A DNA stretch of 64,000 nt from Varroa destructor (taxonomy: Eukaryota > Arthropoda > Arachnida > Mesostigmata > Varroidae). A model generated the notes under the pieces. That model worked only from the letters and a program-made list of their open reading frames with translations. It was not told the origin of the DNA and made no database searches. Position numbers and translations under genes: made by a program. Below are positions 39,301 to 51,800 of the stretch, in pieces. The DNA lies in NCBI RefSeq assembly GCF_002443255.2, contig NW_019211458.1, positions 24,560,757 to 24,624,756 of the forward strand, given 5' to 3'. Within the stretch, counting starts at the first letter, position 1, and every line of letters begins with the position of its first letter.

Positions 39301-41100
39301 TCCTAAATGCACACCAAATCGAGCTTGAATCTATAGCTCCGCGTCCGTGTCCTTATATATAATCCGTAGCACTTATCGGATTCATCTACCGTAATGATTT
39401 ATTTATATGCAATTAACCTGAGCAAAAAAGAATGTTGCGACCCAGGCTTCATTTCAGGTAAGGGCGGTCGCGTTTACATTACTATATATTATGTTATATA
39501 AGGTGAAACAGATGTCTATTCACAGTTGGAGAGCATCAAGGCTCACTTGATACACTTTAGCTGGGAAGTCTTTACTTGACATTTGTTAAGGCAGCGGGAG
39601 ATACACCGACGGAGTTAGGCAGTTCGAACGCCTCGATATCAAGGCCCGCCTAACTTCATAGTCACAAATATAACACATTAGTTTAGAGAGGAATACATTG
39701 TTTTATATGTGTAGCATTAAGGATCTCGCACTCGAGAGGGGTAGTTCTCAAAGCCAAGACTAGTCAAAGTAGCGCTGGTGTCTAAATCACGCCAATGGGA
39801 AATTTAACTATAGATTCTCTATTACCCATAGCGTTATATGACATCTTGGCTTGTAGCACTCATTGAATAATAATTATAAATACATAAATTACTTGCCCGG
39901 TATCTCGCACATGCTTCAACCTATCTTTTCGCTGTCGTTCCTGAACCACACATCTGTAGCCCAACCGCAGGCATTATAATATTTGCTTGTTACGCCTTTC
40001 ATTACATACGTTGCGATCGGTTCCTTTTACAGAGAGTAATTCACAATGGTCCTACCACGGGCCTGTGCACATTGATAAAATGGCCCGACCAATACATGAA
40101 TGTCTTGTTCGTGCTTTCTAAAATTAAGTCGCCTGCTCTAAATAGGGCGTAGCTTAAACTCCACGGCTTCAATGTCAAAGACAATGTGAATTTCAGTTAT
40201 TTCGTTTAAATGGGTACGCGAGTTCGGTAACTAGCGAGACTAGTTGCAGCCCTGTAAAAACTTTCAAACGATCTTCCCGCATCGAAGTTTTCGTAGTGTC
40301 GGTTACACCAACCTTCTAAACTTTTTTTACAATTTTTTTTTTGCACAAAGGTTCCCATTCTGGCTTAGAATGCCGCTCACATTTAATGCGGTGTCTTTTT
40401 TCCCGCTTCGTTTGCCGTGCTCAATAATAAAAGTGCCGTGTAATAAAAAGCGGATCTAGTTAATAAGAACGCTCAAACTATCAAGCGGCTTTTCTTCTGA
40501 CTGTCTAGAGACCTTTGCCCCCATTCAATAAAACGAAATACATGATTGGCTTTTATCGTCTTGATCTTCAAACAGATGTAGCTTCTATAAACTCAGTCAA
40601 GGCTTTTGCATTCATAGATGACACAGGGTAGTATATTTCTGTGTTTGTGAATCAATACAGTGATCAAACGACTATTATATACATAGAATGGCATTACAAA
40701 CTGCAACACCGTTCTCGGTAGTAAACTGTATCCTCTTTAGCGTAATGGTTTGTAAAGCGTCGAAAGTAAGGGCTATTGAAATTGTTGGTTTAGTTTTTTT
40801 TTTACATAGGCTTGTTACTGGCTGTATGATTCAACAGGGGCTTTCCAAATAGTGTTGCAGGACCCTGAGGCTACATAGATAGTAGAAAACAATATAAGCT
40901 CGAAATGTCGCTATCAATAATATGTATTTTTCTGGTACCAAGCTTTAACACAGACTGAAATAAAGAAATGAACGACTTTGCGGGAATAGTTTCGGAAAGC
41001 GAAAAGAATTTCTACGGGCCGTCATTCCAAAAGGAATCACAGGATTTGCTTTGCAATGTCGATCCTTCCAATAACCTTTTTGAACAAGAACAGGAACCAC
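36300..41100. other. AT-rich stretch without a supported gene
   Basis: Only short ORFs and no convincing exon. A small hairpin (AGTTAGGC at 39613-39620 with GCCTAACT at 39648-39655) is the only structure noted. Confidence 0.5.
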
Positions 41101-41139
41101 ACCTTCAACCCATACTATATATACCAAAAAATCTATCTT

Positions 41140-42880
41140 GAATGTTTGTCCGCTTTCACCATCATGGATTCGTAAGAAATACTGCCCGTAACCCTGTTGG
41201 CTTCATGGGGATCGTCCTAGACACTCACACACGTGATTCCGCACGTGAGCTCGTTGGATATCAACGGCTAGATCAATACTCGACTGACGCGCCGCCTGCC
41301 GGCTCTCTGCAGAAACAAACCTACATACAAAGCCGCACTGCTGATTTCGATGTGGTCCCACCCCCTTTCCCAGAATACTTACGACCTTTTTTCTCCCATA
41401 GCATTTTACTTCTAAACACGCGGGCTAACACTCTGTCCAAAAGACGATTCGAAGTTGAACAGCAGCGCCAGTGAAAAAATTCCCATCTTATGAAAAAGGG
41501 AACAAGAGGAAGACGAACGCGCAAAAAGCAGACAACCCCGCTGGGGCGGCATGTACGCTAATGTTCTGCAGCGCGGCAGTGGTCAGTCGATCGGTAAAGG
41601 TCCACTAACTGCTGCACCGACTGTTGCAGTGGGCACTTTCCGTTGTGCCCCTAACTCTCGCCAAACGTCGCACTCTCGAATCAGCAGCCGCGTACTGCAT
41701 CAACCCTGAAGAGGATTCCGACACACGCACAGACTACGTTGGCTGACACACAAACTCGTCTGGGGACATCCTAGGGGAGGGCTGAATTATGAGGAGGTCC
41801 GTACGTCCGTAAGAAAGGCTCTCCTGCTTGCTTGTGAGAGAGGGTCGATGCGTCGAGGATCATAGCACCGACGTGTGGAGAGCAGCAGGAAGGCTAGCTG
41901 GACGTGCGGACCGACCGACAGAAGAGGACAGGGGTAAGTCGACGAGACTGGAACACACCAGACTATTAGTGACGGCAATAGGGTACCAGGGGTCGTCCCG
42001 CGGGGAAGCCGTGAAGCGATCGTGTCTGGTATTCCGCAAAGGAACCGCGGCGTGCCGCAGTAGGTACGATATGTTCCATCCTGCAGCCGATTGCTCTCAA
42101 GTCTGCGGCTCAAGCCTTGTGCGCCAGTTTTATTACGGGCCCTCGCCATTTGAAGTATGGCAAACGAACTAGACAACAGAGAGTAACAGAATGCAGTTCG
42201 TAGACGTGCCATGCCTTTTGCCATGAAGTTTCTACGTTAAGGCGATCATCAGTTAGTTATACAATCATCGTGGTGCTGTTGCTTTATTGTATTGTAATGC
42301 ATCTTGTTAGTACTCTTTCGTTATGCTCGTTGCTGCCAGTGCCATCCAGGTTATCTACTAGATCGTTATATGCAGTCCTGGTTCTTGCGTGCTCACGTAC
42401 TTCCTGCTTCGTATCAGGGGCATTCGAAAGGGGCAACGCAACGAGTCTTAGACACAAACATTAGGGGCAGTATTTGCTGGCGGGATACTCATTGTAGAAA
42501 GCCTCCATTGCTGTTACCACGATCGATGGAACGACAATGGGCAAACCACAAGGAAAGCCGCCGTTGCCATCACGAGTCGCTCCTAAATGAGCGGCAATAG
42601 CGGCGAAGGCGATAGTAACAGCAGCAGCAGCAGAAGCAACCGAGCTACTACGGCCAGCTTCACGGATGTCACCTAGGCGCCCGGGTCGTAACATAGCGAA
42701 GATGCGAATGAAAGTCTGTCGGCTGAAAAAAGCAATGTTGGTAATCGTCGACAGGTGTCGCGTGAGTGTTATAGTGTAAAAGTAGTCTCGTCCAGATTAT
42801 AATGCTGTGATGTAAGCTCCGTGCAACGGATATAACGTTAATATCAGCAGAGAAGGACGGCAATCCGTCACGTGTCGAGC
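41140..42880 (+). promoter_or_regulatory. GC-rich island, candidate promoter and first exon
   Basis: GC and CpG content rise sharply here over 1.7 kb. It contains a consensus donor (GACAGGG then GTAAGT at 41934) without a long coding frame before it, which suits a non-coding first exon on the plus strand. It also holds a 110-codon plus-strand ORF (41142-41474, starts MFVRFHHHGFVRNTARNPVG) and, at 42590, a short ORF starting MSGNSGEGDSNSSSSRSNRA that has an upstream in-frame stop. Which of these are used cannot be told from sequence. Confidence 0.35.
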
Positions 42881-45180
42881 GCTACCTCAGGTATCGACAA
42901 CAACGATAGTTACAGTGTTTGCCGATTTTAAGGGTGCAATGTTCGCAGTGAATATTCTGGCTGTAGGGTAGGCAGTTAGGCAAAGCAAAGGAGGGACGCC
43001 TCGCGAACATGGACAACTTCAAAGCTAACGAGATAGAACTATGACTTCAAACCGAGATCACACTTCAAGTAAGTTTAATGGTGTGAACCACTGGACGACA
43101 AGAATAACGAGCTTCTATTGCCTTTAAATTTCCATAGCGATCATCAGGATCTATTACTAACATTTGCATACGCCCATATCGAAAACCTCTATATAGTACG
43201 TCCGTGTAGTACATGCATAGCTTAGTTTCAACCTCTAGCCATGCTGACGCGTACAGCTTGTTCTCTTTCTAGTTTTGACCTATTACCTTTTCTACTTCGT
43301 ATCTGAGGTGTTCGTTCTAGTGGACGTTTAACTGATTCAGACAGCAAGATAGGCTCGTTAAATGGGGATTCTCTATGTGTGCCTTGTCAGAAAGGCTCGT
43401 TCCTGCTGGGTTATCATTGGGTCAATGAGTTACAATCACAGCGAATAGATTGAGCAGAACAGATAAAAGTCGAACACCGCCTTCACCATGGAAACAGATC
43501 GTGTGCAGCATCATTATAGTGATGATATACATTTCTCTATACTTGACGATATATGCTTTCCCGTTAGCCTCTGCTTTACAAGGTCCTACAAAACTATGCC
43601 GTTTCATAAAAAAATTTCTACATGACAAGCAATTTTTGTCATTCAATAAAACAGGGGCCTTGGATATAAACAGCAAGTGATAGCTCCATATACCACATTT
43701 CAATATATACAGTGTTTCAAGCATTTGGTTGATGGAATGTCATAAACATGTTGCGTTCATGGATAATAAAGGGGCCATAAAAGAACTATTTGATTAAGCG
43801 CATTTGCTGTCATATCGCACCATGCTGCATCGTGAATAACTGCAAAATGAGGAGAACGACAGTGAGGTTTCTGGAATAGGACAAAAAACCTACTTGCAGA
43901 GGTTCCGGCTTTTAAAATGATGATTTCTTAGTGGCAAATAATAACCTGTATTTATTATCTCGAAACAGTGGGTCCACATGGGTGCACGGAATAAATTAGG
44001 ATATGATTGATGTAATTTTTATAGGCTGCAACCTAGTAACTATAGATTCTTGGATAAATTTGAGCATATGACAAAAAAAAACAGTCTTCACAAACATTTT
44101 TATTTAACGTAACTTTTATTCACCTTGATTTCGTCCTCCGAAGCGCTCGAGGGTCAGTTTCGAGAAGTTCGTTTTTAAATTCGCGAATAGCTTTCAGTAA
44201 CAACCGTCAGTAGCGTCATACGGATTCGTGCAGGCCAATTGGCATATCAAGGATGTAAGAAAGGATTTTGTGCTCACGGCAGGACAGCGATCTCAGAAAT
44301 CTAAGTGTTTATAGAGAGCAAAAAGTGCAAAAATACCCAAAAAGGACTAACCCTTTGGGCTTATGTGAAGGGCCCAATTGATGAATTTTATTTATCTTTT
44401 AAAAAAAATTATAGTTTTGGCGTAGTTCGTCCGGCACGAAGGTATTGGACAACGGATGATATTTGGCCATGACAAGTTTATTTCAACGAAGTCTACCTTT
44501 TCTAGTGGCGCGATTAACGATCGATTACATGCCCGCCGCGGAATAATGAATTTCTATTTATGTAGTTTTACGACAGTCATATGGTGGGGATAATAAAAGA
44601 TTTCAGATTAGGCATATTTATTGATTAGCCATTTCATCGCAATTTATTATTGCCTTAAGGGAAGTATCAACAACGCCGTCTTGCGGATTTTTTTGCGACC
44701 AGTTACCAGTGTGTGTTTGTCTTTTATCAATTAATTGAAAAATACCTTTTTGCCTGATTTGATGGAATCATCAGTCTTATATACTGCCAGCTGCAACGAT
44801 CGCAGGCAAACATTTGCAAGAATAGCACCTAACCAGAGGGAAATAGCATCTTCATGTATAATTACATTATGCCTGCCATCGCCAGTTGTCGGAATGAGAC
44901 ATCTCATTCAGGTTTGTGTGTAGTCGAGAGATATCTTTAGCTAAGTTTATCCAATATAATAGGTTTGCCTCCGTTCCCACCTATAATATTGCCTTTTTTT
45001 GATTCAACGACAGGAAATTTGCTTAATCGATTGTCCTTTTTACGTAGAGCCTGTTCTTATTCTTTAACTATAGTTATCTACCGCAGTTTTCAATAAACAA
45101 TCAAACTATCAAACGTATTGTCTATTAACACATCTGCATCACTTACATTCGTTTCTGTCAGCCTTCGTTAGATTTCCTTC
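42881..45180. other. AT-rich stretch, no gene seen
   Basis: No exon-like segment. Minor inverted repeats only. Confidence 0.45.
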
Positions 45181-45279
45181 CGTCGACTACTTTTCTACCG
45201 GGACAGTGCACCACCATTTGTTTTTCATTTCGGTTTTAGCTATATTTAAGCCAGGTCTCGCTTCCCCCATGGGGTATGC

Positions 45280-45580
45280 ATAATCAGCCATCACTGGTGG
45301 TAGCTTGCGGGTACACCGACCATCGGGCCGATCGCTGCTTAGCTTCCACCCTCGCCGAGAGTTCACCGTTGCATACAACAAAAATCGGCGATCGTGGCCA
45401 TTGCTGTAAAGGTCCTGACAGCGCGCCGCGGGGCTCTTCCTTGCGATTTTTTCTCTTGGGCTCTAAGTTCGGTTCTGATCTCGGCAACCGGATACTAACA
45501 TTTTGCCAATGCGACAAATCACTTTCGAACACATATTGAATTACTTCAAACCGACTAGTTCTACTAATGCCCTTTTAGGG
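45280..45580 (-). other. GC-rich open frame of about 100 codons
   Basis: On the minus strand a frame is open from 45583 to 45284; it includes LPRSEPNLEPKRKNRKEEPR and ends SVYPQATTSDG. A second minus frame overlaps at 45187-45381. No start codon, clear splice pair or family is visible. It may be an exon or a decayed transposon fragment. Confidence 0.2.
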
Positions 45581-46599
45581 TTGAGGGTGATCGCTATATA
45601 TCGCGCCGATGTAAGGGCTTAGCTGCATTATACGCTTGACTGTTACCTTGCGCTGCCTCGTCTTGATTCATCTCAATGGTGATCACTTGAAAAGAAAGTA
45701 GGTAATTGAGCGCTTAAGCCACGTGCGTCCGACCTCTCTGAAGAAAAAAGAAAATATAATAGGGAAAAAGCAAAAGCATAGCGCAAGTATACAAACAAAA
45801 ATTATATCTAGTGAACCGTAAGTAATAAGTAGTACAATGGATGCAGCACGATGCAGAAGAAAGACAGTGGCGTTCCTTCCATTGCCAATAGGAATTAAAA
45901 ATGTACCTGTCAACGTAAAGCCCGACGTGCAATAGCATCTTACCTTTGACCTTGACGGTACATCTACCTGTTCCTAACGCCCGCTGTCTGGGAACAGTAA
46001 TATGGTTTTGCCGCTTCTAGGCGGATGAAAACGTAATGTTGTATGGTTAGACAATCCTGCAATAGGATTCACTATCAAGATTCATTGTATCTTGGCTTAA
46101 TCGAGATATTAGTTTCCTATTTCTAAATGTGGGTAGGTGTATGTTTAGGTAATGGTGTTTACCTTGCTAACTCTTAGAAATCACTTTGACTTTTCAATAG
46201 AAAGGTTCTCACACATTTGGCTGGAAGAAGACTAAACTCTCCATAGCTTGTTGATTTGTTTACCACCTATTTAAATCGATGTTAGCCTTAACATGCTCAT
46301 AGATAATTGTATTCTAAATATCTTTTTAAACGAATCTGTGTCTCTCTTTAGAATACGTCCTGCTCGTTCAAAGATAAAAACTAGCACAACAAGAAGAAGT
46401 TTTTAGCATTTCCAAATGGTTCTAAGGTTCCTCACAGCAAAATGCTTGATACTGCCTAGTCATCTGCTAAAGACAAGTGATGAGATACCTGATTCGTCCC
46501 GAGCTTTCGGACCCTTCTTCGACAGATCACTAATCTGCAGTTCTCTTCGACATAGTGTGAATCTGAATATGATCTGCCGACAGCGTGCAGGCAATTGGT

Positions 46600-46700
46600 T
46601 CGCTTATAAAAACATCCCAGAACGTGTTTGAGTGCTGGTCCTTCTACTGGGTACTTTATGGTGTAGGTTCGAATCCGGGCATAGACACATCTTGTTTCGT
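46600..46700 (+). repeat. tRNA-like T-arm fragment, possible SINE remnant
   Basis: GTAGGTTCGAATCC at about 46663-46676 matches the B box of RNA polymerase III promoters. The stem around it does not pair, so this is not a working tRNA. Sequence after it (GTGCTGAGAGCCAGTCAC) loosely resembles the sequence after the copy at 47.4 kb. Confidence 0.3.
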
Positions 46701-47326
46701 GCTGAGAGCCAGTCACGTAATGAACGCCTAGCGACAATGTCGGAGATAGAGAGATACACCCTGAATAGAGGTTATTAGCGGCTTTTTAGGTGCTATACGT
46801 GAGTTCATGTGAAGAATGACATAGTCAAAGGGCTGTTTAAGAACCCATGAAAAGTTTGAAAAGCCCTGCTGAATTTGCTCAGGAGGAAGAGATGATTATT
46901 TAATTGGAATAGATGGTTGTTTTAATGCAGACGAATTACCTGAAAGCAAACATTTTTTTTGAACGCGGTTTTGTTCACCACTGTATGTAATGTTTAAGGC
47001 ATTTTATCGTAGTTTGCAATGATTAAAAGCAACTTCTCTGTACGCGATAAAGGATGCGCTGGAGAGGTAGTTCTTGACCTTTGACCCACGTGATAACAAC
47101 CGGTACTGTACATAGACAATATTTGCTCGCTTCTACCCATGGACTTTCAGGCTCATATACTTATTTCTCCTTTTTTTTTGAACATTCTCTATATTATACG
47201 TTAATGTAATTTTTCCTAATTCAACCTAATAAAACAGTTCCGGCCATTTCGGCTCCAAACTGGGTAATTAATTTTTTCTAGTTATTTAATTACGCCTTAC
47301 ACTATTCCTCCTTATCTTTGTAGTGT

Positions 47327-47408
47327 CTTCCCGTCATAGTGTAGTGATAACGTGCTTATCTAATAAAGTGGAGAGCACGTGGTGATATAGGTTCCAAATC
47401 CGGGTGTG
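47327..47408 (+). repeat. tRNA-Val-like pseudogene or SINE head
   Basis: CATAGTGTAGTGATAACGTG resembles the D arm of tRNA-Val (TAGTGTAGTGGTTATCACGT), and GGTTCCAAATCCGGG sits at the expected distance for the T arm. The acceptor stem and anticodon arm are degraded. This is best read as a decayed tRNA or the head of a tRNA-derived SINE. Confidence 0.4.
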
Positions 47409-48641
47409 TGCACAGTCAGTGTTGTGCTTGCTGGAGCTAGCCGTCTAAAGCAATGTTTAACGACTTAAGCAGTGAATGTAAACCTCAAAACGTTTAATGT
47501 CGTACCGTTTGGCACTCTTTTCGCTGATCAGTAGCAGTTTCCCCGCTATCCTCTACACATCACGTTTTTTTTTTACTCATCGCACTTTTCGAGTTATTCA
47601 ATAACATCGGTGAGGTGCCTGTTTTAACAGTTTGATCGTATTGTTGCAATGATTCCGTTACCTCCCTTCGGTCGCTCAATTACCCTCATCCCGATATTTT
47701 ACTAACTTGTTTTAGTAAGCCTGTAACATCGAAGCTGGTGTTTCATAACGCGCTAATTATTCCGTCTTTTCATTGTGGTCATGCTGTCACTACATTACAG
47801 TTAACTTGTAAGCCTAACACTTTTTCCGCTATTCCATCACGCTAAGTGATGTTAAGTTGTCCAAATGTCAGTTCTTATGACTCGATTGGTCTATGCTATT
47901 CAAAAATGTTGAAAGTAAAATGTTTTGATGGAATTTTCAGGCTCTTTAACAGATCTTTACCCAAAATGTTGACTTAGTAGTTAGAAATCTCTTTATATCA
48001 GATCTCACAAACAGAGGCGTGAATTTATCGTGATAAGATCATATCGGAACACGTCACGGTTAGTGGGATACAGTTTCCATAGAGACTAAACGGGCAGTTG
48101 CTATTCACCGCTGCAGAACAACCCCTAATCAATCTATGACCATCATTAGCGAGGAATCAAACTGGCATCGAAAAAAATAGTTATTTTCGTACAGTAGAAA
48201 CAGGCTTGTTGGTGATTCACTCTCAGACCCAGCAAAATACTTAGAGAAGTATCCTCTTTGTGGTAGATCTTCAACCTAATTAACTGATGCTTATACGCAT
48301 CCGGACAGTGTATAGCCTAATACAAATAGTTTGAGATGTCATGCTTCTAGCAAACGATCATTAGCGTCTTTTAACTTTAAGATGACATCGACGGATCTGA
48401 TGATTGAGGCCTTATAGGCTTAACATTAAGTTAGGCTCCGCAGCATCTAAACCTAGTTCTGTCCATAGCAGTAGAATGCCTTTCTCGCGTTTATTTGTAG
48501 GCGCTTTTTACCTACTGATCTTATTCCAGCTAGAAACAACACGACTACTCTTCTAACATGTTGAACTGTTTTTAGTTCCGCTAGGATTAGTGTAGGTATC
48601 GGGTGATAGCCTACGATATTGGTGGCTTTTTCCCCCGACAG

Positions 48642-48872
48642 CATATGGTCTTACTGAAACCGTATCTGAAACTCACGAGACGGGCTAAAGGGGTCGGCTA
48701 CATCGGCCACTTAATGTCCAACGGAAAAAGCGTCCCTTTGAGGTTGGTCGCATTCAAGCTAATGGCAGTTTACTTTCCATTAAAAGTGTTGAACTTGAAG
48801 TGTTCCTCGAACATTGCAGACACCCTTGAGATGAGCAACTTTTACCCGTTTCCCGGCAGCTTTCAGCTCTAA
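48642..48872 (+). CDS. Candidate terminal exon (unassigned protein)
   Basis: A strong acceptor (GGCTTTTTCCCCCGACAG) is followed by a 76-codon open frame to TAA. It reads HMVLLKPYLKLTRRAKGVGY, then IGHLMSNGKSVPLRLVAFKL and ends FYPFPGSFQL. The first half has GC-rich third positions in an AT-rich neighbourhood, which favours coding. I do not recognise the family. Confidence 0.3.
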   Translation, partial: HMVLLKPYLKLTRRAKGVGYIGHLMSNGKSVPLRLVAFKLMAVYFPLKVLNLKCSSNIADTLEMSNFYPFPGSFQL

Positions 48873-51800
48873 CGGTCCTGTTCATAGGAACGTGCGCTAA
48901 GAATAACCGAACCGATAAGTATATACTTCAAGGTCAAGAAAGGTGGCACAATGTCTGTCAATGGCACTCTTCTGTGAGTTAATTTACACAATATAACTAT
49001 ATATATATAGTGTATGTATAGTAGTATAATATGTATAGGGATAACATACATTAACCTGAAAGCCGTTTCCTGTTTCGTTTTGTAATATATATACATTTTG
49101 CTTTTCAGCATTGACGTAAACATTTGAACGCGCAGTTCTTTGCTTTTTTCTATTACGTAATCTATCTTAGGGCGTAGGGTGAGCATATTAAGAATTTGCG
49201 TTTGTTGACTGTAACCCTTAACGTATTCTTGCTCTGGCTTAAGATATAAAATTGTTCTTGTAAGGATTACACATTTTGACGTAAATTCAACGTGGATTGC
49301 GAGTAAGTATGTGATAAATAGCTCAAGTAATGCTCGAATCTTCAATAGCTTCCGTTCCCAGTACAGGTTTTTAGCGACAAGGCTTTAGATTTGAACAAAA
49401 GTTATTAAAACGAATGGAACAAACAATATACCCTGGGCAATAGATACGCGCTAGTTGTGCGTTCGCTAAATTGGTAACTGCAACCTTACGGTGTCCATAT
49501 TAACGATGGAAACATACAGAAATTGGTCGCTTGTGGTCGAATTGAGCATTCATCTTTACCGATCGCTCCTACGCAGTGTTTCATTGTTAAGGGCGAACTA
49601 ACTATGTAGATATGCTTTTAAACGACAATAGCCTATGACGTCAATACTAGTGCCTAGATCTGGCGCTAGTAAGTCCCAGGCCCAGTGTGCCTAGGCGTCA
49701 ATAGTGGTCAATCTCGCTACCGAAATATAGCACATCGTATAACGCATACGTCAATGTACTAGACTGAGTGTTAGACAATAAATTTCCCGCAATCGAGTTG
49801 CTAATTTTAACGAGACGAAAGCGGTGGTTCAGCCATTTTCATTGTATTTCGTACGTTTCTGTACGGCCGCGGTCGGTTAATTGTAGACAGTTTGATTTAC
49901 CCTTCGCTGGCTTTGTTAATGCACAGATAACACCCAGCATTCTCAGGTGAACTTTGACGACGGTATTTGTGATCATAGGTTGTTAAAAAATGTTCAAATC
50001 GATGTTAACCGATCACAGAGACTGCTCGGCTAAGGTTCTGCTATGCATAAGGCCGCAAGGTACCCGAGCTATACTCCAAAACATCATACGCTATCTCTTA
50101 ATAAGCAGAAGTAGTGAGAAGTTGAAATGTGCGTCTCAGGTCTCTCATAAACAGGTTTGCATCCCTCATAAAAGGTAAATGCAGTCCATTGGCGCGTTTC
50201 ACGAACATAGGTATAATTTGGTCGAGTTTTTCGCATTGAGCTGACCAGGTGTGCCCACATTCCTACACAGCTTCCGTAGGTAGATCACCTTAATTTTAAA
50301 TATCTAAATGAAGTTCCTAAAGAAGAATATTTAAAGGGACTTCCTATATCCAAATTTATTACTATCGCTTGTCGTCCCCTGTCCTGCAAACGCTCGGCCG
50401 TTACATTTAAGTACTTGAAGCTGGTCATGCACTTTAAGGCATTTCGTTCCAGCAACAGCGAGTAAATGTTATGGCCTTCGTTTTATCTTTGTTGGTCACT
50501 AGCCGCGTCTCATCCACATAGAACAACAGCCTATTGAGACCTTGCTGGGTATGAGACGTTCCCTGCCTAGATGAGTAAATCATCGGCATAAGGCAACGCT
50601 GAATCTAATACGAAAGGACAGATTATTTACCATAGTAGTAGATTTAGATTGTCATCCCGTTCTACGCAAGTGAATTGGGCTAACGGTCCCAGCTTATGAT
50701 AATAGGCTGTAAAGGACAGCAGACGCCAAAGTCCTTTTGCCAAAGCGTGTTGCTGGAGCTAAACAATAACGTTATTTTCGTCCTGAGAATTACGAAAAGG
50801 CTGAACTGGGCTTTTGGGTCTAATGTAGCTTCATCCGATGCGAGATTCACATACCAGAACCGAATTCTACGTGTACTACCTAAACATTATGTGTACCCAC
50901 ATCAACGTAGCCCAATAGTCTTAATTAAACAAACTATTTCCAGGGGTCTTCTTCCCTAATAATATTTGTATAGCCGATCAAGCAGCAATTGTATGTTCTC
51001 ATGTTGCAGAAAAACCGTATTTTTACTAATGGATATAAGATAGGTGTTGCGTATACTGTTCTAATACTGTTACTCTTAATCAATGGTGCCGTAATTCACG
51101 ATTGATTAGCTTGACGGGTTCATGCGATACCTACTTCAAGTAATAGCAGTGAGCGCGTGGCACTAAGTTTATTTCTGTCCGGACCATAACGTTTGAGGCG
51201 TCGCCTTTCCAACATGACGACAGTGGTTACAGGCCTGGCCTATTTTTTATACAGTCGCCCAGCTAAGTCTACCAAGAAGCATTTTCGAAGCAAGCACTAT
51301 ATGCAGATCCGAATTGCTTTAAAGGATAGGGCCCAGTTGTGATTGCTTAGCGTCCTCAGTGGAAACCTGCTTAGAAGTGCAAAAATTATTATTTCACTGG
51401 CCGTTCATTCTGCTCGAAAACCGACTATAAGGCCATGGCTAACTTCTATAAGGCCATATTCCTTTAACCGTAGCAAAATTATATAATCATTTACCGTTCA
51501 TCACTGTGATAAATCTAGCTGTGTATACGTATCGCATAGATCTTGATAAGCGCCTTCAACTTACATTAACTTTTAAGCGACTGCAACAGAACTAAGCAAC
51601 GCTGAAAATCTACGATTCTAAGAGATACGCAGGTCAAAAAAAATCCTCGATTCAACTTCGAGGGCCGAATCAATATTTTGTTCATGACTGAAATGTTTGA
51701 CGTTGTAGGTGGCAAGTTAATACAGGGCGGGAGTAGCAAATCTGCCCGTTTTAGGTTGATGTATTTACGACAAGCAGATTGCTTTGAACTTGATCATCCT

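Larger units (their letters stand above)
45600..48640. other. AT-rich stretch with tRNA-like fragments
   Basis: No protein-coding gene seen apart from the fragments listed. Confidence 0.45.

Noticed and set aside
39601..39660. Short hairpin containing GTTCGAACGCC that resembles a T loop
   Set aside because: Only 8-bp arms and no tRNA cloverleaf; kept as a minor structure.
45187..45381. Possible reverse-transcriptase fragment (ARPGLNIAKTEM on the minus strand)
   Set aside because: The spacing from the preceding ADY to GLNIAKTEM is far too short for a reverse transcriptase and no other motif is present.
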